Shown here one piece after another: positions 16,000 through 23,435 of a stretch of 64,000 nt of DNA. The first letter of the stretch is position 1. Each line of letters opens with the position of its first letter. The DNA comes from Arthrobacter beigongshangensis. Lineage in GTDB: Bacteria; Bacillota; Bacilli; Bacillales_A; Planococcaceae. The notes under the pieces were generated by a model. It ran no database searches, was not told the DNA's origin, and saw only the letters and a list, made by a program, of their open reading frames with translations. The position numbers and the translations under genes are program-made. Location of the stretch: the NCBI RefSeq assembly GCF_016820585.1, contig NZ_JADHDX010000013.1, forward strand, positions 24,047-88,046. Direction: 5' to 3'.

Positions 16000-16818
16000 A
16001 TGAAAAAACTTTTGATTCTGGGTGCTAGTGGGTTGGTTGGGAAAGCGATTGCGAAGGAATGTGCACAGGATTTTGATGTATATGGAACATATTTTTCAAC
16101 CAAAACGGATCTGGCAGACGACAAGCAATTTCAATTAAATGTTCAGGATGAGGGGGCGATAAGAGATATACTGCAGATAGTTGAGCCTGATATCATTATT
16201 TCGAGTTTACGGGGTGATTTTGACGAGCAGCTCACATTCCATCAAAACTTGGCGGAGGCAATAAAAAATAAAGCGACTAGGCTTTACTATTTCTCTACAA
16301 CAAATGTTTTCGATGGTGATTTGTCCAGGCATCACAGTGAATCAGATGCAACAATTGCCGACTCGGATTATGGTCAATTTAAAATAAATTGTGAGAAAAT
16401 GCTAACGGAATTACTTGGACATCGTGCTACCGTTATTAGAATACCCGGTATTTGGGGAAAGAACTCGCCACGCATGAACAATTTGAAAAAGAATATTGAA
16501 GTAGCTGAGCCTATTCAAGCTTATCGTAATTTAGAATGTAGTTTTCTGTCAGACATGCAGCTAGCTAGTCAAGTCCACTTCATTGTCGAACATGAATTGA
16601 CTGGAATAATCCATTTAGCTTCAGTAGACAGGGTGAAAGAAAGCACGTTTGTCGAAGAATTAGTTGGTAAATTAACAACTCGGGACGTGAATTTGCAATA
16701 TAACGCTTATCAAGACGAAGAAACTACTTATTATTTTGGCCTTGTGTCAAATCGTGAGGACTTGCCGGACAATCTTAACATTACTAACGGGGAAATTATA
16801 TCTTATTTGCTTGGATGA
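16000..16818 (+). CDS. NAD(P)-dependent sugar-nucleotide-type reductase (RmlD-like extended SDR)
   Basis: A 272-residue extended short-chain dehydrogenase. The nucleotide loop GASGLVG is at residues 8-14 and the catalytic Tyr and Lys are in YGQFKINCEK near residue 125, preceded by a Ser/Thr-rich strand YYFSTTNVFDGD as in RmlD (dTDP-4-dehydrorhamnose reductase). No sugar-nucleotide genes lie nearby, so the substrate is unknown. The ATG at 16000 follows AGAGGAGG; the frame is open upstream to 15916 without a ribosome site. A small membrane protein gene follows after 13 bases. Confidence 0.85.
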   Translation: MKKLLILGASGLVGKAIAKECAQDFDVYGTYFSTKTDLADDKQFQLNVQDEGAIRDILQIVEPDIIISSLRGDFDEQLTFHQNLAEAIKNKATRLYYFSTTNVFDGDLSRHHSESDATIADSDYGQFKINCEKMLTELLGHRATVIRIPGIWGKNSPRMNNLKKNIEVAEPIQAYRNLECSFLSDMQLASQVHFIVEHELTGIIHLASVDRVKESTFVEELVGKLTTRDVNLQYNAYQDEETTYYFGLVSNREDLPDNLNITNGEIISYLLG

Positions 16819-16831
16819 GGGGAAACAGTAT

Positions 16832-17155
16832 ATGCCATTAGAAGAAGGTATTTTAGGGATGTTAATGATAGGATTTTCGGTTGTAATGGGGATTGCAATT
16901 ATAATTCTGTTGTTACTTTGGTTTCAAAAGAAAAATAATAGTTCTGCCTATGCTTGGACATTATTGCATCTACTATTTTTCTCGGTTGCAGCTTATTTTT
17001 TCTTACAAGCTCTTTCTTTCGATTATGAACATGTAATGGCATCTGAAGAAAATTCACTTCAACTAGGAATTGCTGGAGTCATTTGGTTTTTCAGCATGGT
17101 TTGTTTGATTCTGGGAGTTTTTAAATTTTCTAATTCTGGAAGAGTGACGAGATAG
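16832..17155 (+). CDS. Small integral membrane protein
   Basis: A 107-residue protein with three predicted membrane helices (about residues 8-30, 42-60 and 80-98) joined by polar loops (QKKNNSSAY, DYEHVMASEENS). The ATG at 16832 follows GAGGGGAAA that overlaps the stop codon region of the reductase gene, so the pair is probably one operon ended by the terminator at 17187. No family is recognised. Confidence 0.7.
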   Translation: MPLEEGILGMLMIGFSVVMGIAIIILLLLWFQKKNNSSAYAWTLLHLLFFSVAAYFFLQALSFDYEHVMASEENSLQLGIAGVIWFFSMVCLILGVFKFSNSGRVTR

Positions 17156-17186
17156 TTAGTAGACTGAAAATAATGAAGTTAGTTGT

Positions 17187-17234
17187 AAAAGGATAGAGCA
17201 GGCAGAAAATTTCTGCTTGTTTCTATCCTTTTTT
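17187..17234 (+). terminator. Rho-independent terminator
   Basis: AAAAGGATAGA (17187-17197) pairs with TCTATCCTTTT (17222-17232), with an inner GCAGAAA/TTTCTGC stem, and ends in a T-run. It isolates the following sigma factor operon. Confidence 0.85.
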
Positions 17235-17242
17235 GCGACTTT

Positions 17243-17274
17243 AATAAAAACCTTCTATGAGGGCACGTCGTCTA
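17243..17274 (+). promoter_or_regulatory. Candidate ECF-type autoregulatory promoter
   Basis: AAAACC at 17247-17252, a 16-base spacer and CGTCTA at 17269-17274 match the AAC...CGTC pattern of Bacillus ECF sigma promoters well. It lies between the terminator and the sigma gene, only 24 bases from its start codon. Confidence 0.6.
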
Positions 17275-17297
17275 TTGATTGGGAGGAGGGATATAGG

Positions 17298-17831
17298 TTG
17301 GAGGAAGTAATTGTTAAAGCGTTTGAAACAGAAGATAGGAAAGTCCTCATGGATGAGATTATGAATCGCTATGGACAGGATATTTTAAGGCTTGTTTATT
17401 CTTACGTGAATAATAAAGAATTGGCGGAGGATTTGACGCAGGATATTTTTGTGAAATGCTATAAATCCCTTCATACATACAAAGGAAAATCATCGCTTCG
17501 TACATGGTTGTGGCGTATTGCGATTAATCACTCCAAGGACTTTCTGAAAAGTTGGTATAACAAACATGTCGTTATTTCGGAAGAACAACCAATCACCCAT
17601 CGAACAACAAAAGAAATGGTGGAACAGGTTGTCATTCAAAAAGAAGAGGATGATCAATTAATTTCTGCGCTTTTGACGCTACCGATTAAATACCGTGAAG
17701 TCATCTATCTCTTTTACTATGAGGAATTGTTGATTAAGGAAATTGCAGTTATTACCGGGGCTAGTGTGAATACGGTTAAAACACGGCTTAGACGTGCGAA
17801 AGAGTTGTTGAAAGAACGATTGGAGGCATGA
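17298..17831 (+). CDS. ECF-type RNA polymerase sigma factor
   Basis: A 177-residue sigma factor. Region 2 (ILRLVYSYVNNKELAEDLTQ, SSLRTWLWRIAINHSKDFL) covers about residues 25-95 and region 4 (TLPIKYREVIYLFYYEELLI, GASVNTVKTRLRRAKELL) about 120-175. The TTG at 17298 has GGGAGGAGG ten bases upstream; the frame continues to 17217 through the terminator, so a longer start is unlikely. The gene is followed after three bases by the anti-sigma/PadR hybrid. It belongs to the same ECF type as the factor at 12316 (both contain FLKSWYxxK-like or YLKSWSYRK-like linkers). Confidence 0.93.
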   Translation: MEEVIVKAFETEDRKVLMDEIMNRYGQDILRLVYSYVNNKELAEDLTQDIFVKCYKSLHTYKGKSSLRTWLWRIAINHSKDFLKSWYNKHVVISEEQPITHRTTKEMVEQVVIQKEEDDQLISALLTLPIKYREVIYLFYYEELLIKEIAVITGASVNTVKTRLRRAKELLKERLEA

Positions 17832-17834
17832 GGG

Positions 17835-18230
17835 ATGGAGAATCGCTTGAAAGGACTAAAAAAATCAATGGATGATACTGCATTTAGCCAACTTCAGTTT
17901 ACAGAACAGCATCGTAAGGAAATTCGGGCAAAAATTAGTGAAACGGATGACAGTGTTTTATTGGCTGTCATGCAGTTGCTTGTCGAAGAAAAAACGGGCT
18001 ATGAATTGGTGCAGTTTTTAGGAGGACGGGGCATTCGAAAATTTGAAGACAACGAAGGTAACTTGTATACCTTGTTGCATCAGTTAGAACGCGACGGTTG
18101 CTTACAATCTAGCTGGAACGAGGCGACGAAATTTTATAGGTTAAACAATAAAGGCATAAAGCGATTAGGCAAAATGGAAAAGCAATCTAGTAGTAGACGA
18201 TTCACTTTGAAAGACATCGTGGAGGGGTGA
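17835..18230 (+). CDS. PadR-like regulator with anti-sigma-like N-terminus
   Basis: A 131-residue protein. Residues 1-35 (MENRLKGLKKSMDDTAFSQL, then RKEIRAKI) look like the cytoplasmic start of Bacillus ECF anti-sigma factors. Residues 40-115 form a PadR winged helix (LAVMQLLVEEKTGYELVQFL, NLYTLLHQLERDGCLQSSW, YRLNNKGIKRLG). There is no membrane helix, so if it is an anti-sigma factor it is a cytoplasmic one whose wing could respond to DNA or to a small ligand. It sits between the sigma gene and an FtsW-like gene, spaced three and seven bases, in one operon. Confidence 0.82.
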   Translation: MENRLKGLKKSMDDTAFSQLQFTEQHRKEIRAKISETDDSVLLAVMQLLVEEKTGYELVQFLGGRGIRKFEDNEGNLYTLLHQLERDGCLQSSWNEATKFYRLNNKGIKRLGKMEKQSSSRRFTLKDIVEG

Positions 18231-18237
18231 GTGACAA

Positions 18238-19530
18238 ATGCACAAGAGTAGTCAATCTTTTTTAGGGGAAGTTAGGGAACAGATTCAATCAAAAGAAGCG
18301 AAGGAGTTTGTGGCGGCGGAGTTGGATCATCATATAAAAGAAGCAAAGAGTAAGTGGATGGAGAAAGGATTAGATGAAACAGTATCTGAGGAAAAAGCTG
18401 TCGTGCAGATGGGTAGTCCTGTAACGCTGGGACAGCAGTTGAATAAGCTTCATCGCCCAAAGGTGGATTGGCTGATGGTGATGTTGTTGGTTACGACGAT
18501 GGGTTTAGGATTTTTACCGATTTTGTTTATTGAAGTTGAATACCATTACATGGATGCAGGCTCTTTTTCTGTGAAGAAAGCTGTGTATTCATTGTTAGGC
18601 GGGGCATTAGCTTTCGGAATAATGTTTATAAACTATCGAAAGTTAGAAAGATTTGGCTGGTTATTTTATGGTGTTGGAATACTCATTCTTCTGCTGTTGC
18701 ACTATTCATCCCATATGATAAATGGCGTATCTGTTCTTGTAATCGGGACATACAAAATAGATAGTTTAGCAACTATGCCATTTTTTCTTTTAGCGTGGGC
18801 TTCCTTTTTTAATCATAAAAAAATAAAGATTTGGCATTTACTTTTATTATTCATAGTCTCTTTTGGGTTATTCTCGAACACTGCCAATCTTCCAGCAATG
18901 TATATCTATATCGCTATGGTATTTGGGCTATTTTGCTGTAGCCGGTTTAGCCGAAAAGTAAAGTGGTGGATTACTGGCGGGATAGTAGGCTCGTTATTTT
19001 TGTTAGGTTTAATGGCTTGGGCATCTATTAAAATGTATCAGATAGAGCGTTTGCTAGCGTTTATTAGCCCAGAACAATATGCCAGTGGAGCCGGCTATAT
19101 GAATTTGCTCCTCCAAGAACATATATCAAAGGCGGGTTGGTTTGGCAACGCACTGAGTAGTGGGATGATACCCGATGTTCATACTGATTTTGTTTTTGCG
19201 GGCTTCACATATTATTTTGGCTGGCTAGCTGCCTTCGCCCTTTTCACGGTTCTTACCCTTTTTATCGTGAGAATTATGATGATTGCGCGTACCATTCATG
19301 AGCCCTTTGGCAAGTTGTTGTTAATGGGCGCAGTTGCACTGTATACGGTCCAGCTAGTTAGCAATATTGCAATGACGTTAGGATTGATCCCGATTACTTC
19401 GATTTCTTTACCGTTCATTAGTTATGGTTTAATGCCGATTTTGTTGAATGCTTTTATAATGGGCATTGTGTTGAGTGTTTATCGGCGGAAGGATTTGACG
19501 TCAATGAAATCGGCGCAGCCGCAGCAATAG
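18238..19530 (+). CDS. FtsW/RodA/SpoVE-like membrane protein with N-terminal permease-prefix domain
   Basis: A 430-residue protein. Residues 1-75 form a soluble helical domain (FLGEVREQIQSKEAKEFVAA, EKAVVQMGSPVTLGQQLNKL) of the type found in front of permeases next to PadR regulators. The rest has about ten membrane helices and SEDS features: PDVHTDFVFAGFTYYFGW, the counterpart of the FtsW PEAHTDFIFA loop, and LPFISYG near the end. The SEDS NGAxRW motif is weak (INGVSVLVIGTYKI). SEDS proteins polymerise peptidoglycan glycan strands; polymerase activity here is uncertain. Operon context suggests a wall or envelope response driven by the ECF factor. Confidence 0.83.
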   Translation: MHKSSQSFLGEVREQIQSKEAKEFVAAELDHHIKEAKSKWMEKGLDETVSEEKAVVQMGSPVTLGQQLNKLHRPKVDWLMVMLLVTTMGLGFLPILFIEVEYHYMDAGSFSVKKAVYSLLGGALAFGIMFINYRKLERFGWLFYGVGILILLLLHYSSHMINGVSVLVIGTYKIDSLATMPFFLLAWASFFNHKKIKIWHLLLLFIVSFGLFSNTANLPAMYIYIAMVFGLFCCSRFSRKVKWWITGGIVGSLFLLGLMAWASIKMYQIERLLAFISPEQYASGAGYMNLLLQEHISKAGWFGNALSSGMIPDVHTDFVFAGFTYYFGWLAAFALFTVLTLFIVRIMMIARTIHEPFGKLLLMGAVALYTVQLVSNIAMTLGLIPITSISLPFISYGLMPILLNAFIMGIVLSVYRRKDLTSMKSAQPQQ

Positions 19531-19535
19531 GTAGG

Positions 19536-19567
19536 AAAACCCGAAGAGTAGATGCTTCGGGTTTTTT
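19536..19567 (+). terminator. Rho-independent terminator
   Basis: AAAACCCGAAG (19536-19546) pairs perfectly with CTTCGGGTTTT (19555-19565) and runs into T residues, closing the sigma-PadR-FtsW operon. Confidence 0.92.
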
Positions 19568-19607
19568 GCCTTTTATTTAGATAGAGAAAATGTTTGTTTC
19601 TGGAGTG

Positions 19608-19733
19608 GGTAGTCGAGTTTTCCGAAAAGGTAGTTCAGTTTTGCAAAAAGGTAGCTCAGTTCGTCCTTAGGGTAGTCCAGTTTGTCTCTAAGGTAGCTCA
19701 GTTTATGAAATTGGTAGGCGAGACTGACTTTAA
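19608..19733. repeat. 21-bp minisatellite, six units
   Basis: GGTAG begins at 19608, 19629, 19650, 19671, 19692 and 19713, exactly 21 bases apart. Units share a GGTAGNTCAGTTT core and differ in the last eight bases. The period is a multiple of three, so both strands carry heptad reading frames (VVQFxxK forward; LSYLxxK, LDYPxxK reverse). The last unit overlaps the stop codon of proC. No promoter or ribosome site suggests translation. Confidence 0.9.
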
Positions 19734-20539
19734 GACTCTGCTCCAAGCTCCCGCGAGCGCGCAGTCGCTTTATCAATGCACTCCCCAATTGCTTCCTTAA
19801 ACAATCTACCTTCCAACGCTTTCAATCCCGCTTCGGTCGTGCCGTTTGGACTCGTCACGTTTTTTCGCAGTTCTGCTGGTTCTGTACCGGTTTCTTTCAT
19901 CATTGCCGCGGCGCCTTCGAGTGTTTGAATGATGAGGGAGCGGGCGGTGTCTTTGGAAATGCCTTTGGCTATCGCAGCTTCTTCAAGCGCTTCGGCTAAA
20001 TAGTAAACATAGGCAGGGCCGCTACCAGATAAGGCAGTCACAGCATGGAGATCGTCCTCTTCGACTTCTTTCACTAGTCCAATGGCTTCCAATAGGCCAA
20101 GAACATGCTGGCGCATTGCTTCGTCAACAGCGCTATTCATAGCAATGCCCGTCGCGGACTTACCAATGGTAGCAGATGTGTTTGGCATGGAGCGCGCTAC
20201 AGGTCGTGCGCCAAGTCCATTTTCAATTGTTTGGGTAGAAACGCCTGCAATGACAGACAAGACGGCTGCTTGTGGCGCAAGAAGAGGACGAATATCTGCC
20301 ATCACCTGATGGATGTCTTTCGGTTTTGTCGCAAGCACAACTAAATCCGCCGTTTTTACCGCTTCTTTATCCTGACAGACGATTGAGACCCCATATTTTT
20401 TTTGTAATGAAATAAGTCTTTCATCATCTGATTTATTCATCACGTATACATTATGTGGCTCGATTGCTCCTTGCTTTACAATCCCAGCAATAACAGCTTC
20501 GGCCATTGAACCGGCACCTATGAAAACAATTTTTTTCAT
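19730..20539 (-). CDS. proC: Pyrroline-5-carboxylate reductase
   Basis: A 269-residue NAD(P)H enzyme that performs the last step of proline synthesis. The N-terminal Rossmann motif is KKIVFIGAGSMAEAV, RSMPNTSA follows near residue 115, and the C-terminal helical domain carries the ProC signature ALSGSGPAYVYYLAEALEEA and TSPNGTTEAGLKALE. The length is standard. It is a single gene under a T-box leader that reads a proline codon, so it should be induced by proline starvation. Its final codons run into the 21-bp minisatellite, which has set the C-terminal end (ARSRELGAES). Confidence 0.96.
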   Translation of the reverse strand: MKKIVFIGAGSMAEAVIAGIVKQGAIEPHNVYVMNKSDDERLISLQKKYGVSIVCQDKEAVKTADLVVLATKPKDIHQVMADIRPLLAPQAAVLSVIAGVSTQTIENGLGARPVARSMPNTSATIGKSATGIAMNSAVDEAMRQHVLGLLEAIGLVKEVEEDDLHAVTALSGSGPAYVYYLAEALEEAAIAKGISKDTARSLIIQTLEGAAAMMKETGTEPAELRKNVTSPNGTTEAGLKALEGRLFKEAIGECIDKATARSRELGAES

Positions 20540-20582
20540 TTCAATCTCTCCTTGTATCTATCAAATTCCGACTGAATGGAAG

Positions 20583-20840
20583 AAAAAACATGCGTTTTCA
20601 TCCTTTAATAAAAGGACGAAAACGCATGTTTCCGCGGTACCACCTAGTTTTACTAGCCAATTGCATGCCAGTACATCTCTTTCTTTCGTAACGCGAAAGG
20701 CACGGCCGGGTTTCCACGGCAGCTCGGAAGGAGGTTCAAGATAGGAGGGGGATTGTGGCTTTCAGCCGATGACCACATTTTCTGATATCCGTTTCTACCA
20801 ATACTAATCTTCGTCTACGCTTATCGTTTCATGAATTAGA
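20583..20840 (-). promoter_or_regulatory. T-box riboswitch, proline specifier, upstream of proC
   Basis: Read on the reverse strand, the leader contains stem I with AGTA opposite GAA (loop E), a GGTAG/CTATC helix above it and the codon CCT at 20734-20732 in the specifier position, a distal TGTGG/CCACA hairpin, the T-box core AGGTGGTACCGCGG at 20645-20632, and a strong terminator (arms of 20 or more bases ending in AAACATGCG/CGCATGTTT, then a T-run at 20583-20588). Uncharged tRNA-Pro is expected to favour the antiterminator. The specifier assignment follows from the AGTA/GAA geometry and fits the regulated gene. Confidence 0.93.
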
Positions 20841-20843
20841 ATG

Positions 20844-20872
20844 ATTATTGCACGTTGTCTGAACAAAGTCAA
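20844..20872 (-). promoter_or_regulatory. SigA-type promoter of the proC leader
   Basis: On the reverse strand TTGACT (20872-20867), a 17-base spacer and AATAAT (20849-20844) form a good vegetative promoter about ten bases before the T-box leader. Confidence 0.8.
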
Positions 20873-20884
20873 CATTCAGTTCGA

Positions 20885-21997
20885 CTATTGGTTTGTCTGA
20901 ATGAAAAACCAAATGACACTGATGATGGCGATGACGACCAGCACGGTGAATGTAACTTTGACTGCGCTCACCGGTGATTTACCGCTTACCTTTCCAGTCT
21001 GTCCATTGACTAAAAAACGATATATCTTATCGTTAAAGCTAAAGGATGAAATCCAAATAGGTAATAAAATATGCTTGTACGTAATCCCTGTATAGTCAGT
21101 GGAAACACTTACTATTTGGACTTCATCACCATGGACTTGCCCGTGAATTCCACTCCTAATCCCCTGGTCGATCATCCCTTTTGCATCTGTCCAGCCTTCC
21201 TTTAACGGAATAGAATATCTTTCTGCTAAAAAGCCCGATAGATACGGAGTTTTATAATCAACCAGTTCATGTAGACGAAAAGGCTCAATATTGTCAATCA
21301 GCCCACTAGCCACATTGCGTGAGGCTTTGACTAATACATCATCAAAAAACTCACTATAACGACCGTGTTCTGTGCGCCACCTAATTTTCCGTACCTGCTC
21401 TGTCACTTGTTTCGGTTTGCCGTCTTCCATGACAGTGCGCGTCACCATGACATAGTAATACGTACCAATTCTGACGACATAGTTAGAATTGGTTTGCGAA
21501 TCAAATGTCCAGTAGGGAATATAGGCACCTGATAATTTATCCAATGTATACGATTTTTTTAACTTGTTTGGGGCAAAATATCTTTTTCGTATCCACACTT
21601 TAAATTTATCAATCGCTTCTTCCTTTGCAATTTGAAAGGGCAGTACCAATGCGGGCTTGATTCCGGCATGATGTTCGCTGATGGTGATGTGTGATGATCC
21701 GCAAAATGAACAGAAATCTGCTACCTTATCTTTATCCAATAGTGTTTCTGCACCACAGTTATCACATCTAAACACCCGTTTTTCATCGTCCCAACTATGA
21801 TTGTCTTGCTCTAATGCTTGTAAAAAGTCATGCTCAATTGTATTATGCTGTGTCATTTCAATTTCTCGTTCGCTTCCACAAAACGGGCATTTTAGTGTCC
21901 CGCTTGTGGGATCAAATACAGCATTACCACCACAAGAAGGGCATTTAGTCACTTCTGTTTGCTCGACTATATATTCTTCATTCTCTACATCTGCCAT
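20885..21997 (-). CDS. Zinc-ribbon membrane protein (YdjG-like)
   Basis: A 370-residue protein with four CxxC zinc-ribbon knuckles in the first 110 residues (CPSCGG, CPFCGS, CDNCGA, CSFCGS), a central beta-rich region of about 200 residues (YIPYWTFDSQTNSNYVV, LLPIWISSFSFND, YRFLVNGQTGKV) and one C-terminal membrane helix (VTFTVLVVIAIISVIWFFI). This matches B. subtilis YdjG, which is encoded with the SPFH protein YdjI in the PspA/YdjF envelope-stress region. It lies 24 bases after the SPFH gene and is probably co-transcribed with it. It likely acts at the inner face of the membrane with its ribbons in the cytoplasm. Confidence 0.82.
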   Translation of the reverse strand: MADVENEEYIVEQTEVTKCPSCGGNAVFDPTSGTLKCPFCGSEREIEMTQHNTIEHDFLQALEQDNHSWDDEKRVFRCDNCGAETLLDKDKVADFCSFCGSSHITISEHHAGIKPALVLPFQIAKEEAIDKFKVWIRKRYFAPNKLKKSYTLDKLSGAYIPYWTFDSQTNSNYVVRIGTYYYVMVTRTVMEDGKPKQVTEQVRKIRWRTEHGRYSEFFDDVLVKASRNVASGLIDNIEPFRLHELVDYKTPYLSGFLAERYSIPLKEGWTDAKGMIDQGIRSGIHGQVHGDEVQIVSVSTDYTGITYKHILLPIWISSFSFNDKIYRFLVNGQTGKVSGKSPVSAVKVTFTVLVVIAIISVIWFFIQTNQ

Positions 21998-22021
21998 GAA
22001 GACACCCCATTTACTTCCATA

Positions 22022-23155
22022 TTACAAATTGTCTCCGCAGTCGACGCAAAACTTTGCTGTCGGCGGATTTTTCTTCCCACACTTCGCACAGGCTTTTTCT
22101 GTAATTTGCTGCACACCGCATTCTCCACAAAACTTGGCATCTGCATTGATAGGGGCTTGACAGCTAATACATGGCACTTTTTCTGTTTGAATCGTTTTTC
22201 CACATTCTCCACAAAATTTAGCTGTTGAAAGAATTTGTGCCTGACAATGCGGACAGCTTATTTTAGCTGGCTGTGCTGCCGCTGGTTGTTGCGGAGCTGC
22301 TGAAAAAGCATTGGCCATTACGCCGCCGAGTGCAGCCCCTGCACCAAGTCCAGCACCTGCGCCCGCTAATCCGCCGCCTTCATTGCGTGCCGCTTCACGA
22401 ATCGCTTCGGCCGCTTGGTATTGCTGATACTGATTCATATCGCCGAGCACACCCATCGTTGTGCGCTTATCCATCGCTTTCTCGACTTCTTCAGGTAACG
22501 ATAAGTTTTCGATGTAGAGGGAAGTGATGTCAAAGCCGAATGCGCTGAAACGTTGTTTCATCTTCGCTTGGCCTTGCGTGCTCAATTCATCATAATGCAT
22601 CGCCAAATCCAAAGCCGGAATTTTTGACTCGGCAAACAGATCCGTTAATCCAGACAAAATCATCTTTTTCAGTTGCTCTTCGATGGCGCTTGTTTCGTAG
22701 GAAGCACTCGTTCCAAACAGTTCCTTGAGGAATACAGTTGGCTCAGACACCCGGTAGGAATAAATCCCGTAGCCACGTAAACGAATCATGCCAAATTCAG
22801 CATCCCGCATCATAATTGGGTTAGAAGTGCCCCATTTTTGATTGACAAATTGCTTTGTATTGACAAAATAGACTTCGGCTTTAAAAGGAGATTCAAAGCC
22901 GTGTTTCCATGACTTCAACTTTGTTAAAATCGGCATATTTTGCGTGTATAATTGATGGCGCCCAGGCCCGAAAACATCGGCAATCTCGCCTTCATTGACA
23001 AAAATGGCAACTTGAGATTCGCGGACAGTTAACTCTGCACCCATTTTGATTTCATTGTTTTCAACAGGGAAGCGATAGACTAACGTATTTGTACTGCTAT
23101 CCGTCCATTCAATGACTTCGATAAATTGACTTTTGAAAAATCCGAACAAGCCCAT
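22022..23155 (-). CDS. SPFH-domain protein with zinc ribbons (YdjI-like)
   Basis: A 377-residue protein. Residues 1-60 form the conserved start (MGLFGFFKSQFIEVIEW), 60-235 the SPFH/virion-core-like domain (VFGPGRHQLYTQNMPIL, GYGIYSYRVSEPTVFL, IENLSLPEEVEKAMDKR), 250-300 an Ala/Gly/Gln-rich linker, and 300-377 three double zinc knuckles (CPHC/CGEC, CISC/CGEC, CAKC/CVDC). B. subtilis YdjI has the same design and is linked to PspA-dependent membrane-stress work. The reverse-strand partner YdjG-like gene follows. A 22-bp palindrome lies in its upstream region. Confidence 0.88.
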   Translation of the reverse strand: MGLFGFFKSQFIEVIEWTDSSTNTLVYRFPVENNEIKMGAELTVRESQVAIFVNEGEIADVFGPGRHQLYTQNMPILTKLKSWKHGFESPFKAEVYFVNTKQFVNQKWGTSNPIMMRDAEFGMIRLRGYGIYSYRVSEPTVFLKELFGTSASYETSAIEEQLKKMILSGLTDLFAESKIPALDLAMHYDELSTQGQAKMKQRFSAFGFDITSLYIENLSLPEEVEKAMDKRTTMGVLGDMNQYQQYQAAEAIREAARNEGGGLAGAGAGLGAGAALGGVMANAFSAAPQQPAAAQPAKISCPHCQAQILSTAKFCGECGKTIQTEKVPCISCQAPINADAKFCGECGVQQITEKACAKCGKKNPPTAKFCVDCGDNL

Positions 23156-23194
23156 GTAGACACTCTCCTTTAAGTAAGATAATCATTCTAAGAA

Positions 23195-23243
23195 CTTAAT
23201 TTAAATCAGTAGGGAATTTCGTTTCCTACTGATTTAAATTAAG
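23195..23243. repeat. Long perfect inverted repeat upstream of the YdjI-like gene
   Basis: Bases 23195-23213 are the exact reverse complement of 23225-23243 (19 bp), and three further pairs (one G-U) extend the stem inward around a five-base loop. It lies 40 bases before the start of the YdjI-like gene on the reverse strand and has no T-run on either side. It may be a leader hairpin or a divergent terminator-like barrier. Confidence 0.85.
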
Positions 23244-23335
23244 CCTCCGGCGGATGTCACAAATTTTGAAAGGAGTTAATTGCGCAAGCGCAATTCAAAA
23301 TTTGGACGCAAATACGCCAAGGCGTATTTAATTTT
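23243..23335 (+). repeat. Dispersed intergenic repeat, copy A (full length)
   Basis: The element begins GCCTCCGGCGGATGTCAC and contains three hairpins: CAAATTTTGA (23260-23269) with TCAAAATTTG (23295-23304), enclosing AATTGCGC/GCGCAATT, then AAATACGCC/GGCGTATTT (23310-23329). The same start and end are found at 36191-36230 (reversed), 38243-38290 and 39575-39660. No protein gene is contained in it. Confidence 0.85.
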
Positions 23336-23435
23336 TATTATAGCATATTTTGAAAAATCAAAAGGTGACGTCCCTCTCTAAAAAAGGTACAATGGACTGA
23401 ATACTCATTCATTTATACAAAGGGGACTTTTATTG

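Noticed and set aside
19594..19800. Heptad-repeat protein frames on both strands
   Set aside because: They arise from the 21-bp DNA repeat; there is no ribosome site and they overlap proC.
22273..22527. Forward frames opposite the SPFH protein gene
   Set aside because: They lack start signals and mirror the Ala/Gly-rich linker and SPFH codons of the real reverse-strand gene.
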